Assembly (NCBI GenBank): GCA_003550305.1
Contig: QKYT01000029.1
Coordinates: 48,191-112,190, forward strand
Direction of reading: 5' to 3'
DNA: 64,000 nucleotides
Origin: Glomus cerebriforme
Taxonomy: Eukaryota > Glomeromycota > Glomeromycetes > Glomerales > Glomeraceae
In this document: one piece after another, positions 49,344 through 58,795 of the stretch
How positions within the stretch are numbered: the stretch's first letter is position 1
Layout: each line of letters opens with the position of its first letter
Notes under the pieces: generated by a model
The model's database searches: none
What the model was told of the DNA's origin: nothing
What the model saw: only the letters and a program-made list of their open reading frames with translations
Program-made: the position numbers and the translations under genes

Positions 49344-49800
49344 TTAACCAATCAAAATAGTGTCAATTTGAATGACCATGACTATGGTTGTGCCAAAAAA
49401 ATTTGAAGTTATCTCTAAAAAAATTAGGATTAGTGTTAAGATATGTGCAAATACCAAATATCTTTTTATTACTGTCATTCCCATTTTGCAGTTTTGTGTT
49501 AAAAATTTAATATCTTCCATCATTTCATTGCTAAATCTTTTCTCTTCTCTAAATGCAATCGTTTCAATATTTAACTCATGATTATATTTGTTCCCAATTT
49601 TTGTAATAAACATTGTAGAATTCAGATTATCTTTGTTGGAACAAGAGGCATTTACATACCATGGGTATGCGATTCTTTTGGAACTAGTTTCTTTTTGCGA
49701 GTTGGATACACATTTTCTTTCATGTTCAGTTGTTCACATATATATACTCTTCATCTAATTTTATCTTCATCTTTAGTAACTTTATCTTTAATTACCATAA
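49344..49800 (-). pseudogene. FAR1/MULE transposase N-terminal domain remnant
   Basis: Reading leftward from about 49800, with frame changes, the DNA encodes pieces of the WRKY/GCM1-fold (FAR1-type) DNA-binding domain: KNRIP...VNASCSNKDN, then KYNHELNIETIAF and REEKRFSNEMMEDIKFLTQ with CKMG. The same module occurs at 53900-54050 in the MULE to the right (NEYNHEL, then a KMEATAQRRYLETKY block), so the two are members of one family. Orientation fits the lone TIR at 50420-50628, which would be the element's 5' end. The DDE catalytic part is not recognisable to the left. Confidence 0.6.
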
Positions 49801-50009
49801 ATCCTCTACTTTTAACCCAACTACTTATAAATTGGTCACATAGTAGTCAGGTTGCAAAATCTTTTCCATCGAATAGGCTTGCAGAGTCACTTTTAGCATT
49901 AAAAGTCATATTTCTAAAGTAAAAGATATTGTAAAGGGAACTGCAAAGAAAAGAAGCAAAAGAGCAATAATATAAAGAAAAAAAGGAACTGAGTAATATA
50001 TACTGCATG

Positions 50010-50245
50010 AGAAAAGAATGAAAAGGGCAATATACATAAAATTGAAAAGAATGAAAAGGGTAATACATTCCACGAAGGAAAGAATGAAAAAGGTGATATA
50101 CACAAAAGTGAAAATAATGAAAAGGATAATACATATCGTGAAGGAAAGAACGAAAAGGATGATATACACAAAAGCGAAAAGAGTGAAAAGGGTGATATAC
50201 ACAAAAGTGAAAAGAATAAAAAGGGTAATACATGTTGCGAAGGAA
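50010..50245. repeat. 33-bp minisatellite (~7 copies)
   Basis: The unit is AAAAGAATGAAAAGGGTAAT plus ACATTC/ACACAAAAGTG-type ends, 33 bp, about seven copies, giving an 11-residue repeat (KRMKRVIYTKV-like) on the plus strand. Because 33 is a multiple of three and no frame contains a stop, long open frames appear on both strands. It sits just inside the MULE-type TIR at 50420-50628. Confidence 0.85.
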
Positions 50246-50419
50246 AGAACAATATATGTAAAATTATAAAAGAGCGTGAGAATGGTTTACGAATTTGTAA
50301 ATAAAATCATGTAAAAACTATAAAGATTCTATTACACATGCTGATTATTTCTGAATCAGCAAATTTAAAAGCACGTAATAAATTACTATGTGAAATCAGC
50401 TTGTTTCTTTTAGTCACCA

Positions 50420-50628
50420 TATGGAATAAAAAAAAAATTGAAAGGCCCAGTGCAGGAAGTAAAACTGCGTTTCTATGATAAAAAATTATCTAGCATTCTC
50501 CCAACTGAACTAACAGGGCAAATTTTATATTTATTAAAAGATAATTGTTATATTTATTTAAATATAAGTCACATGTCAGGGTGGTGATGTATCGCCATGG
50601 TGATAAATTACTTTTTTCTTAAAATTAT
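50420..50628 (-). mobile_element. Lone MULE-type terminal inverted repeat
   Basis: Read leftward from 50628: TTTATCACCATGGCGATACA, then a segment homologous to the TIRs of the 53108-57029 element, including ATATAACAATTATCTTTTAA and the tRNA-like block (50444-50519). No partner TIR was found to the left, so this is a solo end or the outer end of the decayed element whose transposase remnant lies at 49344-49800. Confidence 0.65.
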
Positions 50629-51019
50629 TCAAAATTTATTAGAATTATTAAAAATTATTTATTAAAATTAATTAAGTGAATAAGCAAAAAAAAAAAGAAA
50701 AAATGTGCAATATCTGATAATCTGATATATGTACAATCTTATATTATTATGCACAAAATGTGCAAAAATAAAAAATTTTATGTGCAAAATATGCATTATA
50801 TACAGTATGCACAAAAAATTTTATATACTGAAATAGGCTAATACATGAATATTATTCTGTGCTACATTTTTATTAGATTAATTAAATATTATTAATAAGT
50901 AATTTTTTTTATTAAAGCCATACATTGTAAATTAATATTTTCATTTTTCCAATACATTAAATCATTCTACATATATTAAAAATCCAAAGCATTCTGTAAA
51001 ATGATAAACATATATTATA
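50629..51019. other. AT-rich spacer with short repeats
   Basis: Contains TGTGCAAAATATGCA-type iterations at about 50700-50830. No gene. Confidence 0.45.
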
Positions 51020-53095
51020 AACATTGAAACCTCTTAGTTGTCTTTTTTTCTTCTTCTGTTTCTGTTTCTTCTTCCATGAAGAAGGATATTCTGCATGTTC
51101 ATTCATTAACCTTTTATCATTTAAAAATTTTTCTTTTTCAGCTCTCTTTTTAATAATTTTATATCTTAGATCATTTTTTTTAGTAGCTTCTATATAAAGA
51201 AACTGTGTAAGATATCATATAAAATTCACATAAATAGTATTAGAAAGAATATTATTAACCTTAATCTGTAAAATAATACATACAACCTTTAAAATTTTAT
51301 CAAGTTCATAATAATCAATAGGAATTTTTAACTTGGCCAAATCAGTAGAAACATAAAAACCAGCACTAATATATACTATTAATACTACTTGTAAATAAAA
51401 ATGTGAAGAAAGAAGCCCAGGCATCAATAACTTTGGAAATGATTGTAGTATTTCTTTTGACACCCTTTTATTGCTAACAGATGCGATAGACTTCATTAAT
51501 GACATGTGCATGTCTCTTAATGTTTTTTTAATCTTCAGTATATTAGAAAAAAATTACCTTGTATTATCAATTACTGAATCAGCTCTTTCACAGAGAAAAA
51601 ATTTACAGTTCCAAGATTCTTTTGCTCCTAATTCATAATTCTGCAAGTTATATTAGTATATGTTTCAAACTGATATTAAAATATGTATAATATATAATTT
51701 AACATACATAAAAGAGCCAATCCAGATGAAATCCTTTATCTCCTTTATGAGCCTTATCATGACATGCTCTAGAAGCTCGAGATACTGGTTAACCACTTAT
51801 TTGTTATTTATGAGAAAATACGTGCATTAGTGCAGACAAAGAAAAAATAGAAAGGATAAAATAGAAAATCTTATAAGTGTCAATCCATAATATTATTTAA
51901 GCATGAAAAAATAAAATTTTTTATAAAAACATCTATATCTCTTTATGTATTTTTCCTTTTTGGAATTTTTTTCTTAATCATTTCACAACTGACAAAAGAA
52001 ATTCAAATAAGTTATAAGTAAGTAATAAAATCTATTAACACATAGTAGATATATAGTACTTATATAAATTTATCAAATCAAAAATATAGATTACATCTTT
52101 ATCTAAGTAATCGATTTCAACTGTTTCTGTATTATTTGTTTGATTTGTTTTGTTGTTTGAATCACCAAATAAGTCAAGATCAAATTCTTGGAAACTCATT
52201 TTTAGAAAATTTTTTAGTTCTTCTAATGCATTGTGTATTTCTTCATGAATAACTTTTTCACCAATTATTTTAATCTGATCGTTATTTAGCTGAGTTCAGA
52301 GTATGTGATTAAATTTACATAATTACAAATAAAGTATATAACAACTTTCATAAAATTATAGCTATTTACCTTTGATAAATCTTATAAACATTTCTCTACT
52401 TGTGGTTTCAATATTGTCCAATCATTAATTATAATTCCTAATTCAAGTGCATTAGCTAAAACCTTTTGTAATTCTAAAAATTCTTTTTTTGAGAGATATT
52501 CTCTAGTTATATCTAAATCTGATCCATTTATGATTCTTCACCATATTGATCTTTTTATTTTTTTAAAAAGTTTAACTATAATTTAATCATGTGAAAAAAG
52601 TGCAAAAATGACATTTATAAAGCATTTACTTTGATGAATCTTTGATTCTTTTATTCTTATCTTCTTCTGAAATTAATTCTTTATGATACAGCATTCTTTT
52701 TTCAAGTTATATTAGAATTGTACTGTCAAATTCACATTCAATTATTCTGCTATCATTCACCTCGCTTCCTCATTATTTTCATTTGCTTTTCTCTTTTGTT
52801 CTTGTTCTGCTGAATCAAACCTCATGCCGGCATATTGTTGGAAAATCAACAATTGAGAATTATATGTTTTAAAATGCTAAATACCAGCTGATATGCCTAT
52901 ACTAATTGCCATATTTTCTAGATTACACTGAATAGTGAAATTATAATAAGACAATATATTAATACAAAAAATAACATAACCATGCTTAACATGTTCATTC
53001 TGTTGTTAACTTCTGATTTCGCTAATTTTTTCATATCATCATTTCATAAATCAACGTTGGTTTGAAATTTGTCAGCTTTCTAATTTAAAAATAAA
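51020..53095 (-). pseudogene. Decayed multi-exon gene of an unidentified family
   Basis: Minus-strand, exon-like blocks in order: about 53095-52985 (MKKLAKSEVNNRMNM), about 52830-52630 (RFDSAEQEQKRKANENNEEA, LISEEDKNKRIKDSSK, GTAAAT donor), about 52540-52380 (GSDLDITREYLSKKEFLELQ, then LGIIINDWTILKPQVE), about 52290-52095 (NNDQIKIIGEKVIHEEIH), about 51645-51560 (ESWNCKFFLCERADSVIDN), about 51510-51250 (SKEILQSFPKLLMPGLLSSH, KLKIPIDYYELDKILKV) and about 51190-51030 (basic, KKKQKQKKKKRQL end). Frames are interrupted by stops (for example after VEKCL). I do not recognise a known domain. It lies between two MULE ends and may be a transposon-carried or lineage-specific family member. Confidence 0.5.
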
Positions 53096-53237
53096 AATAT
53101 TTAATTAAAGGATTTTATAATTTATCATACCTGCGATGCATCACACCCCATGTTATGTAATAACTTTAATTTTTTTTATACTGTGAATATTTGATATATA
53201 TAAATATAACAATTATAACTTTTAAATAAACAAATGT

Positions 53238-53319
53238 GCTCAGTTAATTCAGTTGGCAGAATGCTAGATAATTATATATTTTTTATTTTAGAAATGCAAG
53301 TTCGATTCCTGCACTGGCT
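53238..53319 (+). tRNA. tRNA-like sequence in left MULE TIR (pseudo-tRNA)
   Basis: A tRNA cloverleaf can be drawn: acceptor GCTCAGT/ACTGGCT (one C-C mismatch), a D arm TAATTCAGTTGGCAGAATG in A-box form, an anticodon-stem pair CTAGA/TTTAG with an enlarged AT-rich loop, and a T arm GCAAGTTCGATTCCTGC in B-box form. The enlarged loop and mismatches argue against a working tRNA; no anticodon can be assigned. Homologous blocks lie in the right TIR (56818-56899, minus) and in the lone TIR (50444-50519, minus). Confidence 0.55.
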
Positions 53320-53614
53320 TTTTTTTCTTTGAATTTATATCATCAGCGATTAAAAACATTAACACGTTATCACGCGTGATTAATCAGCATATGTTTACAT
53401 GTAATGCATATTGATATCTAGATGCATTGTACTTGTATTACATTATTTCAGATTTCTCCAATTTGTAATTCCACGTGAATGTATCTCTCTTTCACCTTTA
53501 TCTAAAATCCTTGCCTTTTTTTACGATATATTTTCTTCTTTTCTTTACTTTCACTTTCTTTTTTGCTTTATTTCTTAATTATTTTCTGTCTTTGAACCAG
53601 TTTTTAATAACAAC

Positions 53615-55895
53615 ATGAATAATAATATCAAGTCAAGTACTTCTAGTTTTGCAATTGTACTTGAAGAAATGACATTTACAAGTTGGGACTCATGTGATTC
53701 TTTTTTGAAGAGTTGGAGTAAAAATAAGGGATTCAACGTAATAAAAAATAGAGTCGCTAAAGAGGGAGACTCTATCAGGAAAAGGACCTATATCTGTGAG
53801 CATGAAAAAAAATACACTTCAAAGTCTAACAAATATACTAGTACCAAGAAGATATCATATCCATGGCACTTAAACACATCTTGTCCTAAGGCAGATTCCT
53901 TAATTTATGTTACTATAGTTATAAATGAGTATAATCATGAGTTGATATAGGAGTCATTGTATTTAAAGAAGAAAAGAGATTTATAAACAAAATGATAGAA
54001 GATGTGCAATTCCTAACAAATAACTTAAGATGGAAGCTACTGCTCAAAGAAGGTATTTAGAGACCAAATATCTTTCTTATCCAATATATAGTAAAAAATT
54101 GTATGCAGCAATTCAAAGCTTTTGGCCTACAAAAAAATCTCTTGCAAATGATGCTGCGAAAATGTCCAATTGGCTGGACGAACAAAAAGAAAGGGACTTT
54201 AGATGGGTAGTAATGAGAGGATGGGACAATGACAACACGTTAACCTATTTAGTATGGATGACACCAGGATAAGTAAAAGATTGGATTCAATTTAGCAATT
54301 GTATTATCAATAATGTTACCTATAAAACGAATCACTGTGGAATGGCCTTATCACTCTTTGTGAGTTTCAATAGAGACATGCAAAATATTCTTCTCACACA
54401 AGCCTTACTCATTGATGAAAGTAAGGATTTCCATCACTAGTTGTTCAAATAGATCCTTGAAGCTACTGGCATTCACCTGACTGTAATTTTAACAGATTTT
54501 GATCCAGCTGTAGATGCTACAGTAAAAGAAGTATTCATAAACACTTACCTGATCCATTGTACATTCTATATCACTCAAAATCTTCATAAAAATCTTCAAA
54601 AATCTCTTGGAAACCAATATGAAAAGTTTATTCAAGACTTTTATTACTGCAGAAATAGTCTTGTTCAGTCAACATTTTCAAATCAGTTTGCAAAACTAAT
54701 GGAGGATTATCCACAAAGTAGAAGTTATCTTGAAGAGTTATATGAATCAAAAAAGTATTGGGTATATTCATACACAAGTTTTAGGTTTACAGGAGGTATG
54801 ATTGCTTCGTCAAGGATTGAATTCGTAAATGGCTATATCAAGAGGATGCTATTTAACTCAGATGTTTCGCTTTGTGAACTTATAAGTGAAATTCACAAGC
54901 TGCTTGATGAACAAGACAAAAAAAACAAATACCAGTATTAGAAACGTGCGATACTTTTGGTAAAGAGTCAAGATAAGGTAAACTTTTTGTTTACAGAGGT
55001 AGATAAATGCTGTCAAAACTTTTTCACGCCTGCCATTTTAGAATTACAAAGAGACGAAATCAATCAATCGCTTTATTATACTGCAAATTTAATTGAACAA
55101 TAATCGAAGAATCATATGATGAAGAATGTGCTAAAAATCCTCAAGCAACCATAAATCAATTATTAGAAGTTGATGGCCGTGATAATGTCAAGAAAATATG
55201 GAAAATTATGGTTAGAAACATATTGAAAGCCAAACATTATGTTGTTCTTCTAAAAAATAAAGCTTACTTATATTTATATCTTATGGCTATCTGAAAGGGA
55301 ATTATTTGCAAACATTATTTTCAAGTTATGCTAAGTATAAAAGAAGCTAAGTTTCATATTAGGCTAATTCTATCCCGATGGTATCAAGAAGGTAAGGATC
55401 CATCATATAAATCGTTTATTATTGCAGACAAGTTCAGCAATATGGTCAAAATTACAGATAATGTTGTTAACAACTACCTATGTCCTATTGATAAAGAAAA
55501 GGAAGATTTTCTTAAAGAATGAACAAATCTTCTTGATAAAAAACTTATATATGGCAATCTTCATAGAATATATAAGAAAGCTTTACAAAAAGCTCTACAA
55601 AAGAAATCAAAATCATTACATTTAATTGGAATCCTAGAAGATTTCACTAATTTTGATAGTAGCGAAGATGAAGATGAATTGGATGAAGCATTAATGAAAA
55701 TTCTGATGATAGTGATAAGGAAAACACAGAAGTATTCCAATTACAAAATCCAAAAATAAGACGCAATAAAGGAAGGCTGGCTGGTACAAGAAGATATAAA
55801 TCATCATATGAAAAGAAAGAGGACAAAGCAAAATAATAATGATGTTGTAAAAAATGTGAAAATCTGGGATATTACCAAAAGAATTGTAATGTTTA
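53615..55895 (+). pseudogene. FAR1-type MULE transposase, frameshifted
   Basis: ATG at 53615. A FAR1/WRKY-GCM1-like DNA-binding domain follows (FTSWDSCDSFLKSWSKNKGF, CEHEKKYTSKSNKYTS, YPWHLNTSCPKAD, NEYNHEL) to about 53945, then a stop and frame shift. The frame resumes at about 54030 (ATAQRRYLETKYLSYPIYSK, WVVMRGWDNDNTLTYLVWMT), with a stop near 54270. The MULE catalytic core continues at about 54280-54940: FVSFNRDMQNILLTQALLID, stop, then LTVILTDFDPAVD (second catalytic Asp in T-D-x-D-x-A), HCTFYITQNLHKNLQ and SSRIEFVNGYIKRM. Degraded C-terminal frames follow to about 55630, and a knuckle CKKCENLGYYQKNC with His replaced by Tyr lies at 55843-55890. Multiple stops and shifts make it inactive. 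Confidence 0.8.
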
Positions 55896-56164
55896 GTATA
55901 GGATTATATTGCAAAATGCGCTTATTTTAGCGAATTAATAAAGAAATTTTTGGATTGAAGTACGCAATAATAGGTCTAAGATGTAAAATGTTAAATAACT
56001 TTTTATTTGCAAATATTAGAAACACAAAATAACTACTATTTAACATATAAATAGTGACCAAAATAATATGGTCACTTTTTAAAGTGAAAAATAATTATAT
56101 ATTATATAATAAAAATAAAAATTTTAAACCAAATATTTTATTTATAATTCAATTTATTAAATTA

Positions 56165-56400
56165 TAAAAAAATTTTATAACTAATCTTATTCCCATTTGC
56201 CTCAATAACTGCATCAATTCTTCGTGACATACTATTAATTAATTTTTATAATATTCTGGTAAAAGGATCCATACATCTTTAACATATCTTTCAAGAACCT
56301 TAATATTAGATGGTAGTGGAGTATGCCCATCATTTTCGTCTCAGCCCAAATATTTTCTATTGGATTCAGATCTGGACTTTGGGCTGGCAATTATAGCCAT
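56165..56400 (-). pseudogene. Tc1/mariner transposase C-terminal fragment
   Basis: On the minus strand from 56400: LPAQSPDLNPIENIWAETK, the conserved Tc1 block containing the second catalytic Asp. It is followed by TPLPSNIKVLERYVKDVW and a shifted frame SMSRRIDAVIEANGNKISYK, the usual Tc1 C-terminus. Frameshifts are present and the N-terminal two thirds are missing. It lies inside the MULE, downstream of its transposase, so it is a nested insertion or captured fragment. Confidence 0.8.
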
Positions 56401-56817
56401 AAATTATGGTGCCGTAAGTTTTGGGATAAGTGACTTCATTATTTCATTATTTCTAGAATGTTTTAAAAAAATTGAAGTTAGGAATACGTTTATCATAATT
56501 ATAAATACAAAATCACATGTTGTTTACATAATAATAATGTGTGATATTCTACTTGATTTCAGTAAATAAAACTGGTCAGATCATTTTGATTACCGTCTGT
56601 ATCTTGATAAGACATCCAAAAGCCTTATTTTCATTTTTATATGATTATTAGATGGTAAGTTAGCTATGATTAATTTCTTTATCAGTTTCATTGCATTCTT
56701 TGCAAATCATTAATCATGTGCCATTATTTATTATAAAATTGAAACACGTACATATGTCATGTTCATGATTGAATCACCGATGACATAAATTTAAAAAAAA
56801 AGAAAAAAAGAAAAAAA

Positions 56818-56899
56818 GCCTAGTGTAGGAATCAAACCTGCATTTCTAAGATCAAAAATATATAATTATCTAGTGTTCTGTTAACTGAACTAACTGAGC
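56818..56899 (-). tRNA. tRNA-like sequence in right MULE TIR (pseudo-tRNA)
   Basis: Mirror copy of the block at 53238-53319, with A-box-like TTAGTTCAGTTAACAGAAC and B-box-like GCAGGTTTGATTCC. Several changes break stems, so it is a pseudo-tRNA. Confidence 0.5.
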
Positions 56900-57029
56900 A
56901 CATTTNTTTATTTAAAAGTTATAATTGTTATATTTATATATATCAAATATTCACAGTATAAAAAAAATTAAAGTTATCACGTGACATGGGATGTGATGCA
57001 TCGCGGGTGTGATAAATTATAAAATCCTT

Positions 57030-57277
57030 ATATATATATAATTATATAATACTAATAATATATTAACATATTATTAAATTATAAAATCCAAAATTTTTTA
57101 TTTAATTAATTATTACTATTTAATTTTGGTTAAAAATTATAATTTTAGTTAATAAATATATAAAAGAAAAAAATATAATTAAATATTAATTATATTAAAA
57201 TTTTGAAAATTTAGTTAAAAAAATTTTATAAAAAATTTGTTAAACTTATAAATTTATATATAATAATAATATTTATA
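57030..57277. other. AT-rich spacer
   Basis: Nothing recognised; almost entirely A and T. Confidence 0.5.
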
Positions 57278-57669
57278 GGGCAAATGTATATCTCGCAGGG
57301 GTGCGACATCATTATTCATCGCCTCTAATTTGTCACCTCCGTGTCACACCCTCCGACTTTCATTTTTACTATTTATTCTAGGGACTTAGAATTTTTTCAA
57401 GGTGTGAAATCCTATTTGTCACATGTTAATCGTCACATCCATTAATTTTGGCCGAAAATTTTAATTCTGGCCGGAATTTCTATTTTGGGTACTTGGGTAA
57501 CGTTACACAAACGAAAAAGGCAATTTTGTTTCTCTTCAAAATCGAAATTTAGGTTACACGAGACTCCCAAAAAAAGGAAATTTTCTTAATTTCGGCCGGA
57601 ATTACCGAATTAGGAAAATTCCCGGCGATATATAAGTGTCTTACCCCCATGCTAGATCTAGATTTACCC
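57278..57669. mobile_element. 392-bp MITE, family A, copy 2, with 9-bp TSD
   Basis: Nearly identical to 7997-8388 and exactly the same length. It starts GGGCAAATGTATATCTCGCA and ends GATTTACCC. A perfect 9-bp direct repeat, ATATTTATA, flanks it (57269-57277 and 57670-57678). A 9-bp duplication is typical of Mutator-like elements. Confidence 0.9.
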
Positions 57670-57884
57670 ATATTTATATTATAATTAAATTAATATTTTA
57701 ATTAAAAATTTTATATAATAATAATTTTATACAGGAATATTATAATAAATAATTATATAATTAAAATGAAATTTAATTGTTTTTTCTCAAATACATTGTT
57801 TTTCAGTTTGTATTTTTTCTTTTCTTTTTTTTAGAAATACTGTAGCTATTAATAAAATGTTTAGATTTTGAATTTAAATTATTT
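57670..57884. other. AT-rich spacer before the second array
   Basis: AT-rich; no gene. Confidence 0.4.
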
Positions 57885-58795
57885 TTTATTTTATAAGAAT
57901 AGTTTTAAAAACTTTTTAAAATGAACTTTACTTTAAGAAATATTAATATAATATACTAATATATATTTTTTTAATTTTATAAGAAATAGCTTTGAGAATT
58001 TTAATAAGTTTTCCTTTTTTGAAATAAATTTTAAGAAATATTAATATAATGTACTAATATTTCTTTTTTTAAATCTTATAGAAAACAATTTTAGTAAGTT
58101 AAAAATTTTCAAATTAGACTGAAAAAATGTTAGTATATAATATATTAATATTTTCTTTTTTTTTTAATTTTATAAGAAAAAGCTTTAAAGATTTTAATAA
58201 GTAAGATTTTTTCAAAATAAGCTTTAAAAAATGTTAATATATATTAATATTTCTTTTTTTTTTAATTTGTAGGGAATAGCTTTAAAAATTTTAGGTAAAT
58301 TAAGAGTTTTCAAAATAGTTTAAAGAAATATTAATATAATACACTAATATTTCTTTTTTTTTAATTTTATAGGAAATGGTTTTGAAAACTTTAGGTAAGT
58401 TAAATTTTTTGAAATAAACTTTAAAAAACATTAAAATAATGTACTAATATTTTTTTTTTTTATTTTTGTAGGGAATAGTTTTAGAAACTTTAAGTAAAAT
58501 TAATTTTTTTTAAAATAAATTTTAAAAAATATTAGTATAATGTACTACTATTTTTTTTAAAAATATTATAAAAAACAATCTTGAAAACTTTGGTAAGTTA
58601 AACTTTTTCAAAATAATTTTTAAAAAATATTAATATAACTCACTAATATTTCTTTTTTTTTAATTTTGTAAGAAATCTAAAAATCTTATCTTAAAAGGTA
58701 ATTATAAGTAAGAAGTATTTTTAATTTAAAAAAATATTAATTATTATTACTAATATTTTTTATTTATTTATTTTTTTTTATAGAAATTCTTTTGA
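57885..58795 (+). repeat. Second tandem array of intron/mini-exon-like units
   Basis: About nine units of about 97-100 bp. The best three contain 22-nt segments (58273-58294, 58373-58394, 58472-58493) starting G(G/A)AATAG or GAAATGG and ending CTTTAG or CTTTAA. Each is preceded by T-rich TTGTAG/TTATAG and followed by GTAAGT or GTAAAT, with TACTAAT or CACTAAT in the interior before a T tract. Intron-like parts are 77-78 nt. Flanking units keep the same order with decayed AG or GT. Sequence is unrelated to the array at 1-1250. The 22-nt segments do not preserve a reading frame. Confidence 0.8.

Larger units (their letters stand above)
53108..57029. mobile_element. 3.9-kb MULE transposon with ~220-bp TIRs
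   Basis: Left TIR 53108 to about 53330 and right TIR about 56805-57029 are inverted and more than about 90% alike by eye. Both open AAGGATTTTATAATTTATCA, carry GCGATGCATCACA, the shared ACTGTGAATATTTGATATAT and a tRNA-like block near the inner end. Between them lie a FAR1-type MULE transposase pseudogene, a CCHC knuckle remnant and a Tc1 fragment. I found no clear target-site duplication. High TIR identity with a broken transposase suggests relatively recent movement by a transposase supplied from elsewhere; that is inference. Confidence 0.8.

Noticed and set aside
49847..50252. Long overlapping minus-strand open frames
   Set aside because: Explained by the stop-free 33-bp minisatellite.
53238..53319. 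Functional tRNA gene
   Set aside because: Acceptor and T-stem mismatches and an oversized AT-rich anticodon loop; best described as tRNA-derived.
53100..57040. Target-site duplication around the 3.9-kb MULE
   Set aside because: Flanking 9-bp sequences (TTTAATTAA-like and ATATATATA) do not match; none claimed.
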